Shown: positions 16,925 to 28,899 of the stretch, piece after piece
How positions within the stretch are numbered: the first letter of the stretch is position 1
Layout of the letters: each line of letters opens with the position of its first letter
NCBI RefSeq assembly: GCF_001039355.2
Contig: NW_019774070.1
Coordinates: 188,001 to 248,000 of the forward strand
Origin: Lingula anatina
Taxonomy: Eukaryota; Brachiopoda; Lingulata; Lingulida; Lingulidae
Direction: 5' to 3'
Length of the DNA: 60,000 bases
Notes under the pieces: model-generated
What the model saw: only the letters and a program-made list of their open reading frames with translations
Database searches by the model: none
Told to the model about the DNA's origin: nothing
Translations under genes and position numbers: made by a program

Positions 16925-19326
16925 TATTTAATTTATTGATAATTTAATTTTGCTTCAACATCCTGTGTTTGTCATATAATATAATGTACTGCAGTGCCTA
17001 GTTCACCCCAACATCAAAAGTCAATGAAATGCTGAAATTCTGTACCCAATCACCACTTATGTTTATACAGCTTGGTGTGTTATAAGAAGCCTGTTCTTTG
17101 GAAATGGTAACTTTAAAAGTTCAAATATTTCTAGTTGCCCCCTATGTGAAGTTATTTTTACATGTATTTATTTATTGCTGTAAACAGCTGTTTATGTTTA
17201 TTCATTGGTACAGAATGCAATAACAGAGAGATTCTTTAGATGCCAATATTCTGGTAGTACTCAAGATATTCTGTGCTGCCAGTCCTTTTTCATATTTAAA
17301 ATATAATTTTCCTAACTTTTTGTCCCTTGTCAGTGGGCTTTTTAAATGTATGGGTTTACAACTGATCAAATAAAATGATTAAGGTTTTTCTAGATAGTGT
17401 TATCACTTATACCAGATGAAATTTATCTTTTACCAGATGCATTCTTTTGTACATAAAAAGTATTTCTTTTATGTGCTGTATTCATGAAGAAATTCTCTCT
17501 CAATATACTTTTTTCAAACTCCCAGATTATTACTGTACAACTCACAGAAAATGTAAGTTGTGCATGCGCCTTTACTGATTGCTTACATAAGCCTTTACTG
17601 ACTTTTAAAAAGTATAAATGAAACATTAATATACTTAGAAATAAATTTTTTAAAAATGTCAATAATCTAAAAAGTTTTTAAAATTATCTTTAAAAGTGGA
17701 CAAGAAAATGGTTTGCAATTAACTCTCAGAAATGTAATTTTTTAGATGATTTCGTTGAATGACTATATATATGAAGTGGATAGAAAGGTGTTAATTTGAT
17801 ATAGTTGATGGAAAGACATTGCTATGTTTTAAAATAAAACATCTATAGCTGTGCTTTTATTGTTAGGATGATTAGTAAGTAATGCGCGTTTCCATCATTA
17901 ACTTGCCTCTAACACCTGCCAACAGCATACCTTCCGTGGCATGTGGTTGAGAGGGAGAGAGAGAGAAAGAGAGAAAGAAATGATATTAGATAAGTAATTC
18001 TTGAATCTTAAAATGGTGATGTCGCCTGTCAGCCCTTTACTTCCCGCCACCTGGGCAGCCCATGGCGCTAAGAGTTAAAAAAAGGCCCAGTTTTTGTCTG
18101 TCTCCCTACTATGTGTGGTACGAAAGTCATAAACTGGACAGCCAAATTGACGACGGCTTAGTAAACGTGTCAAAACAAATAGCTCATCATTACACAGGTA
18201 TTTTGATAAAAAATGTGCTAATGATGATTAATTAGTCGCATCTATTATGTAAACACCTGTGGAACGATGAAAGTGGGTCATATCCCCCGGCTCTGCGTCA
18301 TTGCGAGATGGGGCCATTTATTAAGATGAATTTCAGTGATCACGTTGAATCACCTTGGTGCTTGAATGTGGGACCACTTCGTAAGTGTGACAGAGACACA
18401 CCCCGTGACTTTGTTATTGTCAGTAAAAAAAGCCAGTGTCTTGTTTTACTGTTGTGGATAGGATAACAGTTTTATATAATCTTGATTTTTCAGGGGCGAA
18501 TGTAAATTCTTATTTTAATTCAGCAAATTTTTTTCAAGAAAAAAATATTTGTGCAAAAAAGACTTATGATCGGATTTAATTCAAAGAGAATTAACGGGCT
18601 TGAAATTACACGGCGAGGTTTGCTGGTAAATAAGGTAAATGATTTGTCAGTAACCTAAGACGTTGGCGATAAACCATTTTCTATATGTAAAAAATGGAGA
18701 CCTTTTAAACAATCGTTTTACCGCCTTAATCCAAAATCCAACATGTGTTCTATGGTCTGTGGACGTGATGTTGTTTAATTGATGGTGTGCAGTCACATGT
18801 ATCTGTTCGCTCCGCCCCACACAGCCTACGGGTATCCGTACCTTAAACATCCATTCTTACGTAAGATGACAAACTTTCAGATACGAATGTGGCGCTTTTG
18901 CACACATTAAGTTTTAATATCAAAAACCGAAATACTGGAAACGGCATAATAAAGGCAAAGAAACGCATTGACAAGCCATAAAACATCGTCTCAAAACAAC
19001 TGAGAAAAACGTCATAGAAACTCAACGAAGCTTTCCTTTTTACAAAACGATTGGCAATTGGATGGTTGACTAACAAAGGCGGAGCACGTTCAATCAAATT
19101 GTCAGTTTGATTTCCATTACTCTCGTATGACGGTGCATAATTCGTTTTCGATAAACCAAATGCTTTCCATGTCAGCGACCAGGTGACCATTACTTCCACT
19201 GTTCACTAAGTTTTTAATAATATCAGACCTTATAACTTCCTGCCGTCAATGCCACTCTACCATAGTAATGACTGGCACCCATCAATGAGGTATTGCACGT
19301 CTAACGCCGCCAGGCAAAGTGAGGCT

Positions 19327-19332
19327 TATAAA
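19327..19332 (+). promoter_or_regulatory. candidate TATA box of the TSP1-protease gene
   Basis: TATAAA in the context GGCTTATAAAGC, about 280 bases before the ATG at 19614. Assignment is by position only; a 5' UTR of about 250 nt would follow. Confidence 0.35.
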
Positions 19333-19613
19333 GCATGTGTAGCCCCTCGGCAAGCATGGGGACGAACGTTCTTCTGCAAGCAAGGATATAGTAAAGCGTA
19401 GGCATCCAAATTGAGATCCTATTTCTGCGTGTATACATAGCGTGAAAAAAAAACTTTATAATTGGAATTTAAAAGAGAGAGGTGCAATGTGATTAAGGTA
19501 TCTCTACCTGTGACTAGGATGAGAGTGACCGAGACAACAGCGTCGCCGTGGCGTTTTCATGATATATGAGTTAAACTGATGCAAGGCGAAGATTGCGCTG
19601 TCATCTGTACACA

Positions 19614-20128
19614 ATGAGAACCAAATATTTCATTTTATACGGCTTTGTATGGGCCATATTACTTGCGAAAACTGAAGGGAGAAAGCGAAAGGTAAGCCCT
19701 TTTCTATCTAACAAGCGTGCATGTAGTGAAATGGTAATTATATCTGTCAACAGAAATTTCAGGTGGGCTTTACATGCCCATAAACTCGAACGAAGCTCAA
19801 CTCTTATAAGATTTGTTAGAAAACCGACCAGTGATTTTTACGAGAAGGAAAGTTTTATGTTTTTGATAGCTTTATTGTGTCATATTTGCCTCCTATTTCG
19901 TTTTGTCATGCACTAACTATCACAAGATATAGCGTATCATTTTTAAAATATTGAATATTATTTATCTTTCATTATTAGGTATCGTTTACTATTTTCAAAT
20001 GTGCTTACATGTTCACGCCCTGGTCATATGAGTCGCATTTTGCTCTCTCTTCACCAAACTGTTTTAGATCATTGCTAATGGGTTGGGATACATAACCATT
20101 ACATGAGGTGTTGGCGTTACCAAAATTT

Positions 20129-20164
<36 letters not shown>

Positions 20165-23100
20165 ATAGAAGAAGATAGCTTTGATTTGATATTCTTCCTG
20201 TCTATAATTCAGGCACCAGTGCGTGGAAAATGATTACGCCTTCTTATACCAGGAATCTTTAAATTTGTACACAAAAGAAAGGATGTCCGGATACACGCAC
20301 ATTATTTTGAACAAAACCCCCGCATTTATCAGCATACGATATCAATTTGATACTAACTAGGTGTAAAAAATAGAAGAAAACAACTTGAATTGTGCCACTG
20401 TTTCCGCTTAACACACAGCTGCATGCCAATAAGTAACGCAGATAATTTGAAAACATCATTGCAGACACGTTATTTTTTCCCCTTTTTCCTTTTCGCCTAT
20501 TCTTGACTTCAGTCTTTTGAAGCACATTTGTGTTTCTGAAAAACAGGATGTCAATTTTGTAGTGGCACCCAATTATGGCTATTTGCTCTTACAAAAAGGT
20601 CGAGAATTCCACACCCACCCTTTTTGTTAAACGTCAAATGAATCAAGTTGTGCTAATATCCCACCACTTTTTACCTGTTACCACTCGCCTTCTATAAGTA
20701 AAGGGCTAGGGCTGTGAAAATGTTTTTTGCTGCTTTACAGTGCTTAATTAAGAAGGATAGAAACCACGTGGACGTTATTTTATTTCAAGAACAGAGATCT
20801 AAATGACTTCCACTTGACTTTACGAAGCAATACCTGTTCGCGTGATCAATCCATAATTCTTCATTACGGGTAAATGACCACTTTTACTGCCGTGAGAAAG
20901 CACCCCCACATTCCATCTTAATGAGAACAGTGTCACCCGGCCTTCATTAGATAGCAGTAAAACACTTGTTTTTGTGAACTCCTCTGCCTGCACGTAAAAA
21001 GAATAGGAAATAACAAAGCTATCATAGTACTAGAATACATGGTGGGAAAGGTTTATTGCATTTTTTGCCAGTGACTTGTCATTGCAAAATATGCAATGAA
21101 TCAAGAAGTGTGATAAAACCTTGTCCTCCTGCTTAAAGAGCTTCAGTTTTTTCATTGCGCTATTATATATGTGTCGTTTGTTTACTTGAGTATTTTTACA
21201 GTTTTTATGGTACATAGGCAACCCTATATCATAACAATCTATATAAAATGCCTATAGATAAGTATGGAAATACTGTAAAAGCGCAAGAGGGGTAAAAACA
21301 TTGGGACAAGTTGTCAACTATCATGTGAGGGAAATATAGCACTTTTCTCCTTCAGAATAGCTTTACTACTTCTTTGAGATAGACGACGAATTTTCTAGCT
21401 TCATAGTGTCTAGGTTATTTATGAATCGTTCTTGCAGGGACGGCACAACGCGACATAAAACAATGTACTCGCCCAAAAGCGATATAGCATAAGAGATAAG
21501 TGCTAATTTCCCCTCTTTTAATAAAAATTTGGTTATTTAAAGCAAGTATAAGAAGGGTCACACCCAAAGGTTTTTGACGTTGTTTCATACCAAGTTTACA
21601 TATTCATTTGTATTGAAAGCCTTAGTATAAGGGCTAGTCCCCAAATGAAACTATCATTCTGCGTAGATCGATCCAACTCCGATCGATCCAGGGACTCTCG
21701 CTTAATGCAAGCAGATACCCAGTAAGCAGATTACCAAGCCTCCTCTTGTCCCCAGCGAACTCCTATATTCACCAGCTTTTTTGTATTCTACTCAACGCCA
21801 AGAGGAAGCGTGTTAGGCCCATTGCCATAAAATACCGTTATCCTACGTGGAAAACCCAACTCCCCGGGACTCCCGCTGAATGCGGTCAGCTTAACAGATT
21901 ATCACGCCTCCTCCTGACGTTAAGTAGAAAACAGAAAAGCTGGTGATTATAAAAATACGTTGGAAACAAGATAAGGGTTGTCATTCAGGGAGAGTCCCCG
22001 CAGATTTGGGTCGATGGTGTTTATGAGAATGGGGTCTTAATCTGAGTGCATTCAGCGATTACCTCCGCGGAGTTGGATCTATCTACATAAAACGATAGTT
22101 TCATAGGGAATGAGCCCTTAAAGGTGATGTTTTCATATGCTAGACTATGTGATGGGAAGTGACGTCACTTGCACAAGGTCTTTATCGTATTGATAGCTTA
22201 CATAGCAGCACGCTCAACATATAACTAGTGAAAAAAAAGGCTGGACTTTTTAGCCAACTTAGTTGGCTTCATGACCATGTACCTTGCCCTTAAACAGTTT
22301 TGAACAAGCACACTATCCAATTTCATTACGAGTTCAACAAAAATCATTTTAACCACCAGTTCAGTAAAGTAATATAGATTGTAAGGTAGCGGAGGAGATA
22401 TTTGACGGTGGAGGTAATAAGAAAACGCGTTCTCTGTGATTTTGGATTGTGAGCCTGTGTGCATATGGATTTTTTTTAAATAAATGCCGTTGATAAAACA
22501 AATATAATGATGATGTTATCTTATTTGATACCAATGAAGAACTGAATTGCCACGCATACCGTTTGATTACAGCCTTTTAACCGTGACCCCCTTCGCCGGT
22601 AGTGACCGAATGGCTCGTATCAATTTGAAAAGATAAGACGTGGAATGTCGTCGACGGCCTATACGCTGATTAAAACATTTTGTATGGCAGAAAAGATTTA
22701 CATTTTTCATATATATTTTTTTCATTTATCATAGTTTCATTTGAAAGGTTGAAAGTACGCTGTGGTATAGTCAGTCCATTAAATTCAAAAAGATCGATTA
22801 TTTAGATTAAGGGAGTGTCATTCTGAGTACTGTTTTCCGTCAAGTGTTGTTTAAAAACTCTATCATTTACAATAACTAAATGGAAGACTTTTTAAAAATA
22901 CAGTGTATATGAGAGTTTTCATATATTTTCTCTGTGATCCATGCATAATATTACTATATAATCGGGAGCATAAAAATGTCCATTCACTTCAATATCGTCT
23001 GTTGTTGGACCATACGTTTTGAAAGTCGAACACAAGTCTTTTTTTCAGACCAACTACATTTGGATGTAGTAAATTTGTTTATGTATGTCTCCCCTGCACA

Positions 23101-25838
23101 AATCAACCAACCAATAACTTTTTAGATGAGAAATGTGTGGAGTGTGATCCACAGCATCTTCGTCATACATGTATGTTATTTCCATGCTTGCTTACCTGTG
23201 GTACTGTGGTACTACTTAATTAAACCGTTTGTCAGACTGCTGTTTTATAGTTAAAGAATTTTTTAGCTAACAGAGCCAAGCTATCGATAATTATATCGAA
23301 ATTTATTAAAAAGATAATTGAACGCCTCTCCCTCTTTTTAAAATTCTTGCTTTCTTTTTTTCTTTCAGCCGCGAATTTTGGAAACGGCCCATGAACGTCA
23401 CCGACTGAGGGCGCGTCTTTCCACACAACTGATGAACTCTCCCATAGTGAACGAAACAGTGAAAGGGATGCATTACTTCATGAATTTCGATTACATATAC
23501 TCACAATGGAGCTCATGGTCCAAATGTAATAAAAGGTGTAAGGAGAGAAGAACAAGACAATGTATTAAAAAGGACGTCTGCGGGAACAGTGTTATCAAGG
23601 AAAGACGAGCGTGTTGGCGCCCAAATTTCCGTTGCAAAATACGGTTGAATAACAGATCACCCCTAGGGAAGCATATGGAAGATTTAATGTTTGATATTTT
23701 CTACCGATCGTGGTCGGAATGGTCGCCGTGTTCTAAGCAGTGCAGACGACACAGGACTAGGGCGTGCGCTTTCAAAGCATTCTGTAAACACACGAGCATC
23801 GAAGAAGAGGGGTCGTGTGGAACGCCCGGAAAGTGTGATTTGAGAAATAGTCCTGTGAAAAACGAAGACTTTGAAGTCACTACACACAATGAAAGAAAAA
23901 GGAAAGATAGAAGGGGTAAATGTTTACCAGTCAACTTCTGCATTTCTCAAGCCGAAAGAAACCTAGTGATTGTATTTTTTAAGTGAAAAATGTTTTGAAC
24001 TCATCGGAAAGGTTAATATTTCCTGACATAATGAATCGAATTGCAATTTTTTTAATTACAGAGTCATAATAAGATTACAAAATATTGAGATGCAAGAAGT
24101 TAGAATCCGAAGATTGTTCATTTAACTTTAACAGCAATTGCTGATTTTTTTTATAGAAAAGGGTTATTTTGGAACTAGTTAACAGCATTAGCATAAAAGT
24201 CGTAAATATAAATTCCAACGCAAATTTATATCTTAATTTTCAGAGCGCGATAAAGCCAAAAAGGGGCACATTCCAGCCTGGGATGGACTAGATTCAATGC
24301 AGTGTGGTACTCGGACGGTGCAGGGGGTTTTACGAATTGTTGGCGGACGTGAAGCAAGGAGGGGCAGCTGGCCGTGGCAGGTATTTGTAATGGCGCTCTT
24401 CTAATATGTTGTAACTATTTTTGCCAACCTAACGACCTGTTTCAGCCTAAGTAGTGCGTCAGAATTAGAATATTATTGTTCTTGATAATAAAATCTAAAT
24501 ATGTAATTTCTAAAACGGTTAAATAGGATGACGTGTGCCCCACCGAAACACAACATGAAATGATTTCATGGCGCAATAGAATCTGGCTGCTTGAAGAAAT
24601 ACTGATGGTGAAGTAGGCAGACTGCAAATCGTTTAAATTAATTTCTGACTTTATATGTGTATTTAAATGCAAAACTCATAATTCTAAGGTGTACTTTTAA
24701 ATACGCATACGTCGACCGAAATATATTACCGCGGTGAGAACCAAACATCGTACAATATTTCTTCAAGCAGCCAGGTTCAAATTTAGTCTATTAATGGAAG
24801 TGACAACAACGTGCAGCCAAGTTTGCACTGAATTACTAATTTCTTATTCTATCAAGTATCAAGATTTGAATTTTTCCAAAGCGTGTTCAACTGCAAGGTT
24901 ACCAAATAGCCCAGTGTATTCAATGAATAACATGTTTTGATCAAAATAAAGTAAATAAAAGACATTTGGATTCTGGAAGTATATCGTATGTAGACTATGA
25001 TATTATTCCCTGATTGGTCCATAGACAGGATGGAATCATTACCTTATGTCATGTGTTTCACAAATACATGCTTTTCAAATTTGGATCTCCTGTACGGTCA
25101 ACTTAATTCATCACTATTTACTTATTTATTGTCCTTTACTTTATTATTCGTCTATAGGTGGCTGTATTGAACCGCTGGAAAGAACAGTACTGTGGCGGAA
25201 CACTGATAGCTCCCCAGTGGGTGCTTACAGCCGCTCACTGCGTCAGAAAAAACGGGCGTCGAAGACGAGTCGTCCTTCGCATAGGAGAGCACGACTTTGA
25301 AGAACTGGAAGGAAGTGAGGAAGACACGAGGATAACTCAGGAATTCGTACATCCAGACTTTAATCTTGACACTGTTGACAGTGATATAGCTCTTTTAAAA
25401 TTAAAGCAGCCTGTTAAATTTGGGACGTATATTGCACCGGTGTGTATTCCCCCAGAAAATTTAACCCTCCCCCAAGGGACACTATGTTATATCACTGGCT
25501 GGGGTAAGAAACAGGAAACACACATATACGGAGCAAACGCATTGCGAGAAGCACAGGTTCCAATCGTAGACTTACAAACGTGTCAAAATGCATTCGACTA
25601 CCATATAACCGGGAACCAGTTTTGTGCAGGATACAAATTTGGAGGAATGGATTCTTGCGCAGGGGACAGTGGGGGACCGCTTCTTTGTGAGGTCACTCAT
25701 GGAAATCGGTCACGTTGGCACGTGTATGGCGTCACAAGTTTTGGAGAAGGGTGTGGAGAGAAAGGAAAGTTTGGGATTTATACAAAAGTAACTAACTTTG
25801 CAAGATGGATTCGGGAAACAATTAAAAAACATAGTTGA
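19614..25838 (+). CDS. secreted serine protease with two TSP1 repeats and a C-terminal trypsin domain
   Basis: Exons: 19614-19691, 23369-23915, 24244-24380 and 25158-25838 (TGA). Total 1443 nt, 480 aa, all GT-AG. A signal peptide covers about residues 1-22 (core ILYGFVWAILLA), followed by a basic RKRK. Two thrombospondin type 1 repeats lie at about 70-116 (WSSW at 73-76) and 138-183 (WSEW at 141-144), each with six cysteines. A basic linker and Cys229 (probable tether to the protease by the usual C1-C122 bridge) precede the activation site R239|IVGG. The peptidase S1A domain spans 240-480 with triad His281 (TAAHC), Asp330 (DIAL) and Ser425 (GDSGGP); Asp419 at the S1 position predicts cleavage after Arg/Lys. 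It is probably a secreted zymogen in extracellular matrix or haemolymph proteolysis; substrate unknown. The start at 19614 is the first ATG in frame before the signal core. I know no vertebrate orthologue with this order. Confidence 0.9.
20132..20160. repeat. (AG)n microsatellite
   Basis: About fourteen uninterrupted GA/AG units inside intron 1 of the protease gene. Confidence 0.9.
21628..22120. mobile_element. outer MITE (family A) interrupted by a second copy
   Basis: The left end (21628 onward, TAAGGGCTAGTCCCCAAATG, then AAACTATC, GTAGATCGATCCAACTCCG) is matched by the reverse complement of the right end up to 22120 (TAAGGGCTCATTCCCTATGA, AAACTATCG, GTAGATAGATCCAACTCCG). About 55 bases of imperfect inverted repeat. 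The centre is filled by a related element at 21814-22039. Confidence 0.75.
21814..22039. mobile_element. inner MITE (family A) nested in the element at 21628-22120
   Basis: The left end TTAGGCCCATTGCCATAA and the reverse complement of the right end TTAAGACCCCATTCTCATAA pair as inverted repeats. The interior matches the element at 1439-1692. Confidence 0.65.
24583..24774. repeat. 192-bp segment bounded by a perfect 19-bp inverted repeat
   Basis: CTGGCTGCTTGAAGAAATA at 24583-24601 is exactly inverted at 24756-24774, inside intron 3 of the protease gene. It could be a small MITE. No clear target duplication was seen. Confidence 0.75.
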
Positions 25839-26820
25839 GCACTTAAAAATCATCAAACTTTATTCTCTTGATACAATAATGTGGATATATAAATATGTAA
25901 CCATTAAATCGTGATGTCATTTAAAAATGTGTTTGTTGTACTTGTATATTCTTGACAAGGAAATTGTCTCACGCAGAACAAGATTGTGAATACTTTTTAG
26001 TGAACACTGCATAGCCATGAAACTTAACTATTGTATAAAGGTAAGATATAACCGTCCCCTCACCTTTTCATGTTTTTTCCTACCTGTCTCATTTTTTATT
26101 TGCCATCTTTACTTGTGATCATCTTTGTGGGAATCGGATTCAAAGATTCACTTCCTAAAATATGGCTATCAAATATATATTAATTTTTGTGAATGTGACC
26201 CATTTAGTACGTATCTCATAGGACATATGTCTTACAGTCGTCAACAGAATGAACAAACATAGATACTATACGTAATGCAGAAAATAGCAGAGTTAGTTAC
26301 TTACGCACAACTTCACGAATGGACCCAAAGTTGTACTCCATGAAATGAAATTTCAATCGAAACAATACTTATTTCCTGAAGCGAATCCTGAATTTATACA
26401 TGTAGCCTGCAGTATAATTTTACGATGTCAAGGACGCGTGTCCGATTCGTTTTACATGAAGAGTTAGCCAGTGATAATAGATAACTCTTTTTTCGAGATG
26501 GTTATTTTTATAACTTTCCTGGAGAAAATATTATTAATCTGATGAACAAACATACAAAAAATATAAAGAGTGAATGATCTTAGAGGAATAAGGACTCATT
26601 TTTGCATCGAAAATTAGTATTTGAAATTTAGTAACATTATTTGTATTTTGATTACTACGTTTTACATATAAAAATCTTCATAAGGCGTACACAAATAATA
26701 AAAAACAAAAGATCACGCAGTTCTTAATGGCAGTATACATGTATACATGTATGGCAGCGAGTACACGAGAGAGAGAGTACTTTTAATTGAGGTGAGGTGG
26801 TGGGTATTCTTTTAAAAGTG
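25839..26820. other. 3' flank of the protease gene
   Basis: AT-rich and non-coding. ATTAAA at about 25902 is the nearest plausible polyadenylation hexamer. A short palindromic GTATACATGTATACATGTAT tract lies at about 26732-26752. Confidence 0.4.
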
Positions 26821-26944
26821 TTAAGAGAGCACGTGCCATTTTGCCACTGGATTTCTAGGTGAAGAGAGCATGTCTTGCCAATGCTCAAACCCCCAACCTG
26901 AGAGTCGAGAAGGTTAGTAAGACTTCTCCTCGATACAGCTGACG
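26821..26944 (-). pseudogene. relic of the synaptotagmin-like gene (fused fragments of its last two exons)
   Basis: Read on the minus strand, 26944 down to about 26905 matches the start of exon 2 of the intact gene (RQLYRGEVLLT). It is then joined by an internal deletion directly to the C-terminal end of exon 3, whose last residues (GFEHWQDMLSSP, then PVAKWHVLS and stop) are nearly unchanged. The junction breaks the frame. The large first exon (transmembrane and C2A) is absent: the flanking match resumes near 27935, beyond where that exon would be. The gene copy is therefore dead, although its last residues still read well. Confidence 0.8.
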
Positions 26945-28226
26945 CTGATAAAACATATATTTTAAAAATCCTAAAATTCCAATAGTTAATAAAACAATAA
27001 TTTTTTTGAAATCCACTGACGATTAATACCGTGCATATTGGGTTAAGGAAGCTAATTGAACTAATAATGACGTCATCTTCATACTGAGGTATAGTGATGC
27101 TAGTTTTAATTTACGCTGGTTTACATAATAGAGAATAAACTAAAATCTGAGAACTGATCAAAAGCAGTACAGTATTACGCTAGTCATACACAGTATTTTG
27201 AAGCTCAATTTGGGCCCTAATTGCAATTCTATCGATGTAAAGCCTTTTGTGTGAACGCAATATTTAGCGTCGCCAGATCGCGATTCAAAATAATATTCCT
27301 CACGACACGGGTAGGATTCTATCGACATAAACTTTTTACCGCGGTATAAAAACAATGTTACATGCTGATATGTTTAGCGAATGCGCAGTTTTCTATATGT
27401 CCAGTCGAAAGTGAAAGAAAAAACATCAAGTATTTTATACACTTAAAAGAATATTTCGAACATCGAAAACAAAAGCATGGTTGAAGAGGCTAGAAACTTA
27501 TGCACATGTTCAACAGGACATACTCGATCGCTGTGCTATATGTGATGGGGCTATTGAGTAAAATGATAGAATGGATTCATATCCATGATATGAAGTGACT
27601 CCAATGCCCCAAGAAACCGCTAAAAAATAAAACAAAGCAAAAAAAAAAAAAAAAAAAAACTCGATTGAATCCTCGATTTAATTCCTTGAGAAAATGTGAA
27701 GCTAGTATAAATAATAATATTGACAAGTTGCCCTTGTTTTGCTAACTTGATGAGCTAAGTTGCCACGAAAATATTAAAAACACGTTATTTCTTTAATCAA
27801 AACTTATATCGATTAACGTTTTTAAGTTAAGCGCGTTCCAACTGGTTTCTGTTTCTGTAAGGATTTAATTCATCTTGACCAAAAAAAAAGATTAAAAGCA
27901 ATGTTTCAAATGTTTTAGCAGCATTTTAGCTTTTTTCCTGGTGCACAGGGAAAATTTCAAATGCTTTTGAAATGAAACAGGACCTTTTCAAAAGTATTAA
28001 GGACAACGTCACGTGTGTGTGACGCTGTTAATCACTATGTTGGCGCATCTTAAACTACTACCCGTTTATATGACATATCCGGATGCTACACTTTATCAAG
28101 CCGCTGGATAGCGGTGACGATGGTTCTGGGTCGAGACACGCCAGCGAAGAGTGAAGGGGGCGAAGAGTGAAACCTTCTGTATGGAGTTAATGAACTACAT
28201 TGGGTTTGGTGCCCAATACTATTATC

Positions 28227-28404
28227 ATTCCTTTATTGATACTAGCACATTTGCAACAGTGACTATGATCTAACAATTTTGTACGTGATATACTGATGAA
28301 TGACATGAATGCATAGTAATATTTTGAGATGAACAATAGTATATATTATTGCTGTTCATATATATAATAGAATGATGTGACGATCAGACATGTATCATAG
28401 AGTG
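28227..28404. other. unique sequence between duplication copy A and the MITE pair
   Basis: Short non-coding spacer. Nothing was recognised. Confidence 0.4.
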
Positions 28405-28600
28405 CATTCCCAGAGATTTAGATCGATCCATCCGGATCGACCTAACTCCCTGGGGGTTCACGCTAAATTGCAGTCAGCCGAGCGCTCACGGTAGTTAATT
28501 ATCCCTTTACAGCCTTTAGTAGGCGGGACAGCCGGCTAAGCTGACAGTAATCTAGTGAGACTCCCCACAGGGATAGATCGATCTAAAATCTGTGGGAATC
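28405..28600. mobile_element. MITE (family A), first of a tandem pair
   Basis: Begins CATTCCCAGAGATTTAGATC and ends with the inverted form (GATCGATCTAAAATCTGTGG then GAATC). The interior carries GTCAGCCGAGCG, TAGTAGGCGG and GACAGTAATCTAGTGAGACT, shared with the next element. Confidence 0.8.
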
Positions 28601-28613
28601 GGGTACTAGACCC

Positions 28614-28822
28614 CATTCCCAGAGATTAGATCGATCTACTTTAGATCGACCTAGCTCCCTAGGGGTTCACGCTTAATAGCTGTCAGCCGAGCGGGCACGA
28701 AAGTTAATTACTCCCTTACAGCTTGTAGTAGGCGGAACGGACATTTTTAAAAGCCGGATTATCTGACAGTAATCTAGTGAGACTCCCCGCGGGGATAGAT
28801 CGATCTAAAAGCTCTGGGAATA
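28614..28822. mobile_element. MITE (family A), second of a tandem pair
   Basis: Begins CATTCCCAGAGATTAGATCG and ends GATCGATCTAAAAGCTCTGG then GAATA, an inverted repeat of about 26 bases. The body is strongly similar to 28405-28600 and in the same orientation, about 13 bases downstream of it. Confidence 0.8.
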
Positions 28823-28899
28823 CGCCCTTACACTACTACACTACTTAGAATATATTTGCCTCTACATCAGTGCGTTGACTTTGTGGTTGTTCTTGTAGT

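Larger units (their letters stand above)
16160..19613. other. PLA2G12 3' flank and 5' flank of the protease gene
   Basis: Contains a mariner-type MITE (16677-16924) and an AG-rich tract near 17950. A candidate TATA box TATAAA at 19327-19332 lies 282 bases upstream of the protease ATG. A 118-codon open frame on the minus strand at 18843-19199 shows no family features and was rejected. Confidence 0.5.
19692..23368 (+). other. intron 1 (3.7 kb) of the TSP1-protease gene
   Basis: Bounded by AAG|GTAAGC and TTTCAG|CCG in phase 0. Contains an AG microsatellite (20132-20160), a nested pair of MITEs (21628-22120) and, from about 22933, the left end of the large duplicated block. No additional exon is needed for frame. 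Confidence 0.75.
22933..28228. repeat. left copy (A) of a diverged tandem segmental duplication
   Basis: Three separated blocks are collinear with copy B. About 22933-23270 matches 29527-29836 (shared words GTGATCCATGCA, GGGAGCATAAAAATGTCC, CAATATCGTCTG). About 26821-27820 matches 30706-32160. About 27935-28226 matches 33840-34130 (CCTGGTGCACAGGGAA, GTGTGTGACGCTGT, CGAGACACGCCAGCG). Copy A keeps the protease exons and has lost most of the synaptotagmin-like gene. Confidence 0.8.

Noticed and set aside
18843-19199. 118-codon open frame on the minus strand upstream of the protease gene
   Set aside because: No domain and no repeat or exon signals. It overlaps probable promoter-flank sequence, so chance is likelier.
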